DNA of 64,000 nucleotides, taken from assembly GCF_029894335.1 (NCBI RefSeq), contig NZ_JARXZC010000002.1:310001-374000 (forward strand), written 5' to 3'. Below the pieces are notes generated by a model that was given only the letters and a program-made list of their open reading frames with translations, was not told the origin of the DNA and ran no database searches. This DNA is from Kitasatospora sp. MAP5-34. GTDB lineage: Bacteria; Actinomycetota; Actinomycetes; Streptomycetales; Streptomycetaceae. Every line of letters starts with the position of its first letter. The stretch's first letter is position 1. A program made the position numbers and the translations under genes. Positions 45,352 through 53,022 of this stretch are shown here, one piece after another.

Positions 45352-46713
45352 ATGTCCGTCGCCGCCGATCTCCGTACCCCGCTCGCCGTCCTCGGTCATG
45401 ACGTCCAGGTGCCCCTGGTCTCCGGCGAGAAGGTCGGCTACGCCGCGCTCGACTACGCCGCCAGCTCCCCGGCGTTGCAGCGGGTCTGGGACGACGTCGC
45501 CGCGTACGCCCCCTACTACGGCAGCGTGCACCGGGGGGCCGGGTACCTCTCGCAGCTCTCCACCGACCTGTTCGAGCAGAGCCGCCGCACCGTGGAGGAG
45601 TTCCTCGACCTCCGTGCGGACGACCAGGTGGTCTTCACCCGGGCCACCACCGACTCGCTGAACCTGCTGGCGGGCGTTCTCCCCGCCGGGACGCGGGTGT
45701 TCGCGTTCGAGACCGAGCACCACGCCTCGCTGCTGCCCTGGCGCCGCGAGGGCCTGACGGTCGGTTACCTGCGCGCCCCGCGCTCGCACGCCGAGGCCGT
45801 CGCCCGGCTGGAGGAGGCGCTCGCGGCGGCGCCTGAGGGGCCCAAGCTGTTCTGTGTCACGGGCGCCTCGAACGTGACCGGCGAGCTGTGGCCCGTCGCC
45901 GAGCTCACCGAGACCGCCCACCGGTACGGCGCCCGGGTCGTCCTGGACGCCGCGCAGCTCGCCCCGCACCACCGGGTCTCCGTCCGCGAGTTGGGCGTCG
46001 ACTGGATCGCCTTCTCCGGCCACAAGCTGTACGCCCCCTTCGGCGCGGGCGTGCTGGCCGGACGCAGCGATTGGCTGGACGCCGCCGAGCCGTACCTCGC
46101 CGGGGGCGGCGCCAGCCGTACCGTGGCGCGGGAGGCGGACGGTTCGGTCGCCGTCGAGTGGCAGACCGGCCCGGCGCGGCACGAGGCCGGCTCGCCGAAC
46201 GTGATCGGCGCCTACGCCGTCGCCTCGGCCTGCCGGGCGCTCACCGAGGCCGGGTTCGACGCGCTGGAGGCCCGCGAGGGGCAGCTGATCGCCCGTCTGA
46301 CGGCCGGGCTGGCCGAGATCCCCGAGGTCAGGGTGCTCAGCCTGTTCGGCCCGGAGGCCGCGCGGGTCGGCGTGCTCTCGTTCGTCGTACAGGGTTGGAA
46401 CAGCTCGCACTTCTCCGCCGCGCTCTCCGCCGAGTACGGCATCGGCGTCCGGGACGGCCTGTTCTGTGCGCACCCGCTGGTCCGGACGCTGCTGGGCAGC
46501 GAGGACGGCGCGCCGTCCGAGTGCGGTGCGCCGGAGCCCTCGCTGCCGGGCGAGCGGAGCCTGAACGCGATCCGGGTCAGTTTCGGCGCGGGCACCCCGG
46601 ACGAGCACCTGGACCGCTTCCTGACCGCCGTCCGCGAGTTGGTCACCGACGGCGCGCGGTGGAGCTACCGCAGTGAGGGCGGCCGCTGTGTCGCTGACAC
46701 TCGTCGGGGCTGA
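45352..46713 (+). CDS. Class V aminotransferase-fold PLP enzyme under SAM-IV riboswitch control
   Basis: A 453-residue cysteine desulfurase-like protein (class V PLP fold). The PLP Lys lies in WIAFSGHKLYAPFGAGVLAG, and VVLDAAQLAPHHRVSVRELG and RATTDSLNLLAG are cofactor-contact segments. No desulfurase-type active-site Cys loop is obvious, so selenocysteine-lyase/desulfurase activity is unproven; an L-cysteine/homocysteine-related step is plausible because the SAM-IV riboswitch lies in its leader. ATG 45352 has AGAGGAG nine bases upstream. The end (SEGGRCVADTRRG) is followed by an interspersed repeat. Confidence 0.85.
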   Translation: MSVAADLRTPLAVLGHDVQVPLVSGEKVGYAALDYAASSPALQRVWDDVAAYAPYYGSVHRGAGYLSQLSTDLFEQSRRTVEEFLDLRADDQVVFTRATTDSLNLLAGVLPAGTRVFAFETEHHASLLPWRREGLTVGYLRAPRSHAEAVARLEEALAAAPEGPKLFCVTGASNVTGELWPVAELTETAHRYGARVVLDAAQLAPHHRVSVRELGVDWIAFSGHKLYAPFGAGVLAGRSDWLDAAEPYLAGGGASRTVAREADGSVAVEWQTGPARHEAGSPNVIGAYAVASACRALTEAGFDALEAREGQLIARLTAGLAEIPEVRVLSLFGPEAARVGVLSFVVQGWNSSHFSAALSAEYGIGVRDGLFCAHPLVRTLLGSEDGAPSECGAPEPSLPGERSLNAIRVSFGAGTPDEHLDRFLTAVRELVTDGARWSYRSEGGRCVADTRRG

Positions 46714-46762
46714 GTAGTGCGCAGCAGGGTGCGGGTTGCTGTCGGCGAAGCGGTGTCGGATG

Positions 46763-46814
46763 TTGCCTTCCGGTTTCGCGCAGTTCCCCGCGCCCCTGAG
46801 GGGGTACCCCTCAG
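46763..46814. repeat. Right-arm copy of the GCGCAGTTCCCCGCGCCCCT repeat plus KpnI-like hairpin
   Basis: TTGCCTTCCGGTTTCGCGCA then GTTCCCCGCGCCCCTG (46763-46798) matches the right arm of the trpD copy; no good left arm is present. A hairpin CTGAGGGG-GTA-CCCCTCAG (46796-46814) overlaps the stop of the convergent AsnC-like gene and likely ends both transcripts. Confidence 0.75.
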
Positions 46815-47092
46815 TCTTCGAGGCCGAGGGCGAAGGCGGCTTCGAGGTCGTGTTGGGAGTAGGTGCGGAAGGCGATCTGGGTCTCGGTGTGCTCGACGCC
46901 GGGGACCTTGTTGAGCCGGCCGGGGATCACTGCGGCGAGGTCGTCGTGCTGCCGTACCCGGACCATCGCGACCAGGTCGTAGCCGCCGGTCACGGAGTAG
47001 ACCTCGCTGACGCCCTCGATGGCGGCGATCGCCTCGGCGATCTCGGGGATGCGGTCGACGCTGGTCCTGATGAGAACGATCGCGGTGATCAC
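46811..47092 (-). CDS. Stand-alone AsnC/Lrp ligand-binding (RAM) domain protein
   Basis: A 93-residue protein made only of the RAM domain: VITAIVLIRTSVDRIPEIAE, VYSVTGGYDLVAMVRVRQHD and the end SQHDLEAAFALGLED. There is no DNA-binding domain, so it may modulate full Lrp proteins or bind a small molecule. GTG 47092 has AGGAG upstream and overlaps the rhomboid gene stop by four bases (GTGA), so it is the second gene of a two-gene operon. The much longer frames on this strand are shadows. Confidence 0.88.
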   Translation of the reverse strand: MITAIVLIRTSVDRIPEIAEAIAAIEGVSEVYSVTGGYDLVAMVRVRQHDDLAAVIPGRLNKVPGVEHTETQIAFRTYSQHDLEAAFALGLED

Positions 47093-47895
47093 TCGGGGGC
47101 TCCTGTCCATGGGGGTCGTCGCCAGCGTAGCGGGCGGGCGGTGGCGGCCCAGGCTGCCAGGTACCCGGCGGTGAAGCCGATGACATGGACGAGGTACGCC
47201 ACCCCGGTCCCGCCCGAGTGCACCGACCACCATTGGAGGCCGAACCACAGGCCCAGCACCAGCCAGGCGGGGAACCGCAGCGGCAGGAAGAACAGCAGCG
47301 GGACGAGCGTCGTCACGCGGGCCCTCGGGTAGAGCCGCAGGTACGCGCCGAGCACCCCGGCGATCGCGCCCGAGGCGCCGACCAGCGCGCGTACCGAGTC
47401 GGTGGAGCCCACCTCGGCCAGTGCGTAGCCGTACGTGGCGAGGTAGCCCACCGCGAGGTAGAGGAGCAGGAACCGGGCCCGCCCGAAGCGTTCCTCGACG
47501 CCGGGGCCGAAGACGAAGAGGAAGAGCACGTTGCCCAGCAGGTGCAACCACCCGGCGTGCACGAAGAGCGAGCTGAGCACCGACAGCACCGGGATCTTGT
47601 GGGGTGCGGGGGAGACCGTGCAGTCCGGTACCACCTTCGGCAGGTCGGCGAGTTGACCGGCGGTCAGCGGCCGGTCGCCGATCAGTTCGGCGGGGACGGC
47701 GCCCCAGCGCTGCTCGTACCGCTGCTCGGCGCAGACCCGGGCCGGGCCGGTGCCGTAACGGGGGTTGAGCCCGAAGCTCGGGCCGGTCAGCAGGACGAGT
47801 GCGCTGACCGCGATGAGGGTGAGGGTGACGACCGCCGGCCGGCCGGGTGGGCCGGTGTCCCGCGTGGCGGGCTGGTCGAGGACGGGAGTCACCAT
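47089..47895 (-). CDS. Rhomboid-family intramembrane serine protease
   Basis: A 268-residue membrane protein. The catalytic Ser lies in LVGASGAIAGVLGAYLRLYP (GxSG motif) and the catalytic His in VHVIGFTAGYLAAW. The HAGWLHLLGNVLFLFVFG segment, with the HxxxN oxyanion motif, is classic. Several hydrophobic helices and a periplasmic loop with two Cys between helices 1 and 2 (RVCAEQRYEQRW, VVPDCTV) are seen. It would cleave membrane-anchored substrates. The start is ATG 47895 (MVTPVLDQPATRDTG) without a clear site; a very long minus-strand frame upstream is antisense noise. The downstream gene is translationally coupled. Confidence 0.9.
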   Translation of the reverse strand: MVTPVLDQPATRDTGPPGRPAVVTLTLIAVSALVLLTGPSFGLNPRYGTGPARVCAEQRYEQRWGAVPAELIGDRPLTAGQLADLPKVVPDCTVSPAPHKIPVLSVLSSLFVHAGWLHLLGNVLFLFVFGPGVEERFGRARFLLLYLAVGYLATYGYALAEVGSTDSVRALVGASGAIAGVLGAYLRLYPRARVTTLVPLLFFLPLRFPAWLVLGLWFGLQWWSVHSGGTGVAYLVHVIGFTAGYLAAWAATARPLRWRRPPWTGAPE

Positions 47896-48056
47896 GCTGC
47901 GAGCATTCCTCGGGCCGCCGGACCTGACACCGCGTTGTACTGCGTGCGGGTGAACGCGGGTGAGCCCAGGACCGGTGGACGGCGACGGACCGGCAGGCAA
48001 TAGGCTTTGCGCATCCAGACCTGTCCGGACCTGGGTGACAGCCGAGAGGACCCCCG

Positions 48057-48296
48057 ATGACCATCGCCGCCCCCACCGCTGAGACCCGCTGGCGCTGCAC
48101 GCTCTGCGGCAACCTGACCCGGTTCGACGTGACCAGGTCTGCCCGGGTGGTCGAGTTCCTGCACTTCGACCTCGCGGGTGAGTCCAAGGTGGAGGAGACC
48201 GAGGTGCTCTCCGAGACGGTGGAGTCGGTGCGCTGCCGCTGGTGCAACGCGGTGGACCAGATCGAGCTGGTGGCTCGTCCGGGCGCCGAGGAGTAG
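48057..48296 (+). CDS. Small zinc-ribbon-like protein, 79 residues
   Basis: The protein MTIAAPTAETRWRCTLCGNL has CTLC and, near the end, CRWC, forming a two-knuckle metal site. The middle (RVVEFLHFDLAGESKVEETE) is acidic. Function is unknown, although similar proteins are widespread in actinobacteria. GAGAGGA lies before the ATG; TAGGCT near 48003 is a likely -10. Confidence 0.82.
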   Translation: MTIAAPTAETRWRCTLCGNLTRFDVTRSARVVEFLHFDLAGESKVEETEVLSETVESVRCRWCNAVDQIELVARPGAEE

Positions 48297-48420
48297 CAGC
48301 CGGAGTGTGGCGTGGTCCCGAGTGGGGCACGGTACCCGGGACAATTGCAGAGAGCGGTGTGTTTGAGGGCAGCGGCAACCGGCCGTACGGACCCCGCAGA
48401 GCAGGATCGGAGCCGAGGAC

Positions 48421-49878
48421 GTGGTGGACGCAGCGAGGGGGCCAGCCGAGCCGCAGGGGCAGCCGCCTGCTGCGCCGGAGGCCGAGGCGGTGCTCCGCGA
48501 CGCCCCCGGGGAACCCTCCGAGACCGTAGCCGAGGCCGCTCCCGAGGACAGCCCCTCGGAGGTTGTCGCCGAGCAACTGGACCGGCCGTTGCCCGAGGGC
48601 GTCCGCCGCCGGGTCGTCGGCATCGCCGCCGACGCCCTGGGTGGTCTGACCCCGGCGGACCTGCCGGCCACGCTGCGCCAGTACGCCAAGTTCACCCCCG
48701 CCCGCCGGGCCAAGTACGCGGGCACCGCACTGGCCGCCGCGCTGGAGTCCGAGCCCGCGTTCCGGGTCCGGATAGCGGAGCGGCTGCGCCTGGGGCAGCC
48801 CGACCTGGTGAAGGCCCTGGAGGCGGGCACCGTCCCCGGCGCCGCCGACCCGATGGATGTGGCCGCCGCCGCGTACCTGATCCGTCCTGCGGGCTGGAGC
48901 CGGCTGGTCGCCGAGGCGGGCGAGCTGGTCGAGCGGGCCGGGGCCGAGGGGATGGCCGCCGAGGCGACCCGACTGGTGGAGAAGTTGCAGGCGGAGCTCG
49001 CCGAGCTGCGGGTCCAGGCCCGCGCGGACCTGGACCGCCAGCGGGTCGACGCCGAGGGCGTGCGCCGGGAGGCCGACTCGCTGCGCAAGAAGGTCCGGAG
49101 TCTGGAGAGCGACACCCGCCGGGCCCAGGCGGAGGTCCGCAAGCTGCAGTCCGAGCTGGACGCCTCGAAGGCGCTGACCGCTGCCGAGCGCAGCGCCGCC
49201 GAGAGCGAGGCGCGCCGGCTGCGGCACCGGGTCTCCGAGCTGGAGACGGCCCTCGAGGCCGGCCGTCGTTCGGCCCGCGAAGGGCGGACCGTCGAGGAGA
49301 TGCGGCTGCGGCTGCTGCTGGACACCGTGCTGCAGTCGGCGCAGGGCCTGCAACGGGAGTTGGCGCTGCCGGTCTCCCAGATCCACCCGGCCGATCTGGT
49401 GGAGGCGGTGGTGCCGAGCTCCGCCTCGCCGCACGACGTGGCCCGCCGGGCACTCGCCGAGGACGACCCGGCGCTGCTGGACCAGCTGTTGGCGATCCCT
49501 CAGGTGCACCTGGTGGTGGACGGCTACAACGTCACCAAGACCGGCTATCCGGCGCTGCCGCTGGAGCAGCAGCGGATCCGGCTGCTCGGCGGCCTGGCGA
49601 TGCTGGCCCAGCGCACCCAGGCGGAGGTCACCTGCGTCTTCGACGGGCAGGACCTGGACGTCCCGGTCATCATGGCACCGCCGCGTGGGGTGCGGGTGCG
49701 GTTCAGCCGGACCGGTGAGACGGCGGACGAGCTGATCCGCCGCCTGGTCCGGGCCGAGCCGCAGGGGCGGCCGGTGGTGGTGGTCTCCACCGACAAGGAG
49801 GTCGCCGACGGCGTGCGCAAGGCGGGTGCCCGTCCGGTGGCGTCGATCCTGCTGCTCAACCGGCTGGCCCGGGCCTGA
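48421..49878 (+). CDS. NYN-domain (PIN-like) RNA-binding protein
   Basis: A 485-residue protein. Residues 1-60 are an acidic, Pro/Glu-rich tail; about 60-160 form a helical domain (PADLPATLRQYAKFTPARRA); about 180-300 a long coiled coil (ADLDRQRVDAEGVRREADSL); and about 350-485 an NYN domain of the YacP type: LVVDGYNVTKTGYPALPLEQ, VTCVFDGQDLDVPVIMA, GETADELIRRLVRAEPQG and VVVVSTDKEVADGVRKAGAR. The conserved Asp residues of PIN-like nucleases are present, so it may be an RNA-processing enzyme. GTG 48421 has GGAG upstream. Confidence 0.85.
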   Translation: MVDAARGPAEPQGQPPAAPEAEAVLRDAPGEPSETVAEAAPEDSPSEVVAEQLDRPLPEGVRRRVVGIAADALGGLTPADLPATLRQYAKFTPARRAKYAGTALAAALESEPAFRVRIAERLRLGQPDLVKALEAGTVPGAADPMDVAAAAYLIRPAGWSRLVAEAGELVERAGAEGMAAEATRLVEKLQAELAELRVQARADLDRQRVDAEGVRREADSLRKKVRSLESDTRRAQAEVRKLQSELDASKALTAAERSAAESEARRLRHRVSELETALEAGRRSAREGRTVEEMRLRLLLDTVLQSAQGLQRELALPVSQIHPADLVEAVVPSSASPHDVARRALAEDDPALLDQLLAIPQVHLVVDGYNVTKTGYPALPLEQQRIRLLGGLAMLAQRTQAEVTCVFDGQDLDVPVIMAPPRGVRVRFSRTGETADELIRRLVRAEPQGRPVVVVSTDKEVADGVRKAGARPVASILLLNRLARA

Positions 49879-50082
49879 CAGCGCGGGCTGCGCGTCCTGA
49901 CCGCCGTTCAGGGGGCGGCTGTGGGGTTGCTGTGTCGGTCCGGTGAAGCCCGGTCGGGCGGGTGGTTCGTGGCAGCAGGGGAGTGGCGCGAGCCTGCCAT
50001 CTTCATTAGGGTCTGGCGTCAAACCTATTTTCCGGACACTCGCCCTAACGGGTCGGTCCAGCAGGAAGAAGGAGCAAGTCCC

Positions 50083-51111
50083 TTGGCCTCCCACCGTCGT
50101 CCGAAGCAGCCGAGCCGCGCACGGGTCGTCGTGCTGACCGCTGCCGCAGCGACCGCGGTCGCTCTGTCCGCCCAGGTGAGCGCGTCCGCAGCGCCGGCCA
50201 AACCGTCCACGGACGAGGTCAAGGCCCAGGTGGACAAGCTGACGCAGGACCAGGAGGTGGCCTCCGAGACCTACGACGGCGCCAAGGAGCGGGCCGACCA
50301 GCTGCGCCAGCAGGCCGCCCAGCTGCAGGACCAGGTCGCCCGGGGGCAGGACCAGATGACCCAGCTGGAGGTCGGCCTCGCGGCTGTCGCGGGCGAGCAG
50401 TATCGTTCCGGCGGCATCGACCAGTCGGTGCAGCTGATGCTCTCCTCCGACCCGGCGAACTACCTGGCGCAGGCGTCCGGCGCCGAGCAGATCACGGCGA
50501 CCGAGGCCGAGACCCTGAAGCAGCTGAAGGACCAGCAGCGACGGCTCGACCAGGAGAAGCAGGAAGCCGCGGACATCCTCGCGCAGCTGGACCGCAGCAC
50601 CCAGACCCTGAACGAGGCCAAGGCCACCGTCCAGCAGAAGCTCCAGGACTCCCGGAACCTGCTGAACCAGCTCAGCGCCGCCGACCGCGCGGCGGTCGTC
50701 GGGGACCGGGCCTCGCGCAGCGACGCCCGCTTCAACCTGGCCAACCTCCCGCAGCCCGGTGGCTACGCCGGGGCGGCCGTCGCCGCCGCGATGAGCAGGC
50801 GCGGCGACGCCTACGTCTGGGGCGCCATCGGTCCGAGCACCTTCGACTGTTCGGGTCTGATGCAGTGGGCGTACGCCCAGGCGGGTGTCTCGCTGCCGCG
50901 TACCTCGCAGGAGCAGGCGACCGTCGGCACGAACGTCGGCACCGACATCTCCCTCGCCCAGCCGGGCGACCTGGTCATCTTCTTCGGCGACCAGCACCAC
51001 GTCGGGATGTACATCGGCAACGGTCTGGTGGTGCACGCGCCGAAGACCGGCGACGTGGTCAAGGTGATGCCGGCGAACACGCTGCCGATCAGCACCATCC
51101 GCCGGGTCTGA
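50083..51111 (+). CDS. Secreted NlpC/P60 peptidoglycan hydrolase, copy 1
   Basis: A 342-residue secreted endopeptidase cutting peptide stems of peptidoglycan. A signal peptide (residues 1-38: ASHRRPKQPSRARVVVLTAA, cleavage near SASAAPA) is followed by a long coiled coil (about 45-225) and the NlpC/P60 domain, with catalytic Cys in STFDCSGLMQWAYAQAG, His in HHVGMYIGNG and the third site in VVHAPK. TTG 50083 has AAGGAG nine bases upstream and aligns with the GTG of copy 2. TAGGGT at 50007-50012 is a likely -10. It has no riboswitch. A rho-independent terminator follows at 51220. Confidence 0.9.
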   Translation: MASHRRPKQPSRARVVVLTAAAATAVALSAQVSASAAPAKPSTDEVKAQVDKLTQDQEVASETYDGAKERADQLRQQAAQLQDQVARGQDQMTQLEVGLAAVAGEQYRSGGIDQSVQLMLSSDPANYLAQASGAEQITATEAETLKQLKDQQRRLDQEKQEAADILAQLDRSTQTLNEAKATVQQKLQDSRNLLNQLSAADRAAVVGDRASRSDARFNLANLPQPGGYAGAAVAAAMSRRGDAYVWGAIGPSTFDCSGLMQWAYAQAGVSLPRTSQEQATVGTNVGTDISLAQPGDLVIFFGDQHHVGMYIGNGLVVHAPKTGDVVKVMPANTLPISTIRRV

Positions 51112-51219
51112 ACCACTGAGGTCCACCCCGCCGGATCCGGCATCGGCTTGGGCTGCGCTCCCGCTCAAAGCGGACATTTGCCTATGGTTCGGCACAACTG
51201 ACGCATGATGACATGTGCG

Positions 51220-51270
51220 GGCCCGTCGAAGTCGTCCTGTGATCCGGGACACCTTCGACGGGCCTGTTTT
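51220..51270 (+). terminator. Rho-independent terminator of NlpC/P60 copy 1
   Basis: A 12-bp stem GGCCCGTCGAAG / CTTCGACGGGCC followed by TGTTTT. The loop includes GTGATCCGGGACAC, which fits the Streptomyces Crp consensus GTG-N6-GNCAC. Confidence 0.85.
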
Positions 51271-51377
51271 GCGACCTCGGGCCGGTGATTCATCGGCCCA
51301 CCGTGCAAGTACCGTCACACTCGGTGCCGCGAGCCGTTAAAACTGGCTCATATTCAGAGTTTTTTCTGACAAGGATT

Positions 51378-51407
51378 TGAACCGATCACGGTTCCGTTAC
51401 TAAGGTC
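51378..51407 (+). promoter_or_regulatory. Promoter and palindromic operator of NlpC/P60 copy 2
   Basis: TTGAAC (51378-51383), an 18-base spacer and TAAGGT (51402-51407). A palindrome GAACCG-ATCA-CGGTTC (51380-51395) overlaps the -35 and spacer and may bind a repressor. The start would be near 51414. Confidence 0.6.
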
Positions 51408-51449
51408 ATACCTCGAACCACCGCGTGGTCGATCACCCAACCTGGGTGG

Positions 51450-51672
51450 CGGGCGGGGGTTACCGCCGAGTCCGAGAAGCAGCACGGCAGGTCAACTGCC
51501 AGATGGGGAAGCCCTTCGGGGTGCTGTGTATCGGAGCCGGGGAACCACGTTCCTCGGGGTGAATCGGCGCCAGGTCGAGTGACCGTCGCAACTGGGTGGT
51601 CGTCGGTGAGGCGTCGTAGGGCATCTCTTCCAGCCCGAACCCGTCAGCTCACCCGGTAGGCGGCCGTAGGAA
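51450..51672 (+). ncRNA. c-di-AMP riboswitch (ydaO-yuaA leader)
   Basis: Conserved elements are all present in order: ACCGCCGAGTCCG at the 5' side, GGGGAACCACGTTCC with GGGGTGAATCGG in the core, and CCCGAACCCGTCAGCTCACC with CGGTAGGCGG at the 3' end. CCGCC near 51463 pairs with GGCGG near 51659 as P1. This is the ydaO class that binds cyclic di-AMP and is known before cell-wall hydrolase genes in actinobacteria. The ribosome-binding site of the gene lies just past it (51674-51679), so it could act on transcription or translation. Confidence 0.9.
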
Positions 51673-51688
51673 GAAGGAGCCCGCCCTA

Positions 51689-52777
51689 GTGGCGTCCCAT
51701 CGTCGTCCCAAGCCCGCCAGCCGCACCCGTGTCTCGATCATGACCGCGGCCGCGGCCACCGCCGTCGCCCTCTCCTCCCAGGCCGGCGCCCACGCCGACC
51801 CGGCGCCGAACAAGGACCAGGTCAAGGCGCAGGTCGACCAGCTGAATCAGCAGGCCGAGGCCGCCACCGAGAAGTACGACGGGGCGACCGAGCAGGAGCA
51901 GACCCTGCAGAAGCAGGTCAGCGCCCTGCAGGACCAGGTGGCCAGGCAGCAGGACCAGGTGAGCACCATTCAGGTCGGCCTGGGTGAGATCGCTGCGGAC
52001 CAGTACCGCAACGGCGGTATCTCGCCCACCGTTCAGCTGATGCTCTCCAGCACCCCGGACTCCTTCCTGACCCAGGCCGGTTCGATGAGCCAGCTCAGCG
52101 CCTCGCAGGCCGACGCGCTGAAGGAGCTCAAGTCCGAGCAGAGCAAGCTGGACCAGCAGAAGGCCGAGGCGCAGGACAAGCTCGCCCAGCTCGACGCGAC
52201 CACCAAGAACCTCAAGGCCGACAAGGAAGAGATCCAGGCCAAGCTGGCCCAGGCCCAGGCGCTGCTGAACACGCTGACCCAGCAGGAGCGCGACGCCCTC
52301 GCCGCTGCCGACGCCAAGTCCGCCGCTGACGCTGCGGCTGCCGCCAAGGCCGTTACGGCCTCGTCCTCCTCGGCGGACCGGGCCTCGCGCGGCTCCTCCC
52401 GCCCCGTCCTGGGCAACGCCCCGGCCGGCTCGTACGCCGCCGCCGCGATAGCCGCCGCCGAGAGCAGGCTCGGTGACCCGTACCACTACGGTGACACCGG
52501 CCCGAACTCCTTCGACTGCTCGGGTCTGATGCAGTGGTCGTTCGCCCAGGCGGGTATCTCGCTGCCGCGTACGTCGGAGGAGCAGTGGGCCTACGGTAAG
52601 GACCTCGGCACCGACATCTCCGTCGCCCAGCCCGGCGATCTGCTCATCTTCGAGGGCGGCGGCCACGTCGGCCTGTACATCGGCAACGGCACGTTCATCC
52701 ACGCCCCGCGCGCCGGCGAGAACGTCCGCTACGAGCAGGTCGCGTACATGAACCTCACGGCCATCGTCCGGATCTGA
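51689..52777 (+). CDS. Secreted NlpC/P60 peptidoglycan hydrolase, copy 2 (c-di-AMP riboswitch-controlled)
   Basis: A 362-residue paralogue of copy 1. Signal peptide ASHRRPKPASRTRVSIMTAA with cleavage near AGAHA; coiled coil at about 45-230; an Ala/Ser-rich linker (ADAAAAAKAVTASSSSA); then the NlpC/P60 domain with NSFDCSGLMQWSFAQAG, GGGHVGLYIGNG and TFIHAPR. GTG 51689 follows AAGGAG. Cell-wall cleavage would be limited when c-di-AMP is high, if the riboswitch turns the gene off as in known cases. A terminator follows at 52808. Confidence 0.92.
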   Translation: MASHRRPKPASRTRVSIMTAAAATAVALSSQAGAHADPAPNKDQVKAQVDQLNQQAEAATEKYDGATEQEQTLQKQVSALQDQVARQQDQVSTIQVGLGEIAADQYRNGGISPTVQLMLSSTPDSFLTQAGSMSQLSASQADALKELKSEQSKLDQQKAEAQDKLAQLDATTKNLKADKEEIQAKLAQAQALLNTLTQQERDALAAADAKSAADAAAAAKAVTASSSSADRASRGSSRPVLGNAPAGSYAAAAIAAAESRLGDPYHYGDTGPNSFDCSGLMQWSFAQAGISLPRTSEEQWAYGKDLGTDISVAQPGDLLIFEGGGHVGLYIGNGTFIHAPRAGENVRYEQVAYMNLTAIVRI

Positions 52778-52807
52778 CGCTCTTCTCGCAGGGCCTCCGG
52801 CCAGGCA

Positions 52808-52848
52808 CAGGCCCGGCGCTCCCACCCTCCGGTGGGGCGCCGGGCCTG
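52808..52848 (+). terminator. Terminator of NlpC/P60 copy 2
   Basis: CAGGCCCGGCGC-T-CCCACC, loop CTCC, GGTGGGGCGCCGGGCCTG; an 18-bp stem with one bulge. Confidence 0.82.
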
Positions 52849-52911
52849 CGGCGTTTCCTGGCAGTGGATCTGATGTCCGATTAGAGGGCAAATATTCGAG
52901 CTTGTCAGCGT

Positions 52912-52941
52912 TTGGACTAGATCGCCGCGACTCGCTAACGT
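52912..52941 (+). promoter_or_regulatory. Promoter of NlpC/P60 copy 3
   Basis: TTGGAC (52912-52917), an 18-base spacer and TAACGT (52936-52941) in an AT-rich stretch; transcription would start near 52948. Confidence 0.55.
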
Positions 52942-53022
52942 CTGCCCCCGGACCTCCGTGAGGACGACCGCCCGGCCCGGGCGGCGGCGGTGGTCCTGCC
53001 GCAGGGATGGAGCCGTCGCCGG

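Noticed and set aside
45186..45401. A 71-codon frame starting MSDSDKPQLAVRQP in the leader of the class V enzyme
   Set aside because: The sequence is the SAM-IV riboswitch, and the frame runs into the next gene in a different frame.
47089..51318. A 1409-codon minus-strand open frame over the rhomboid, zinc-ribbon, NYN and first NlpC genes
   Set aside because: Only its last 268 codons (the rhomboid) are protein-like. The rest is antisense to well-supported genes and is a GC-rich shadow.
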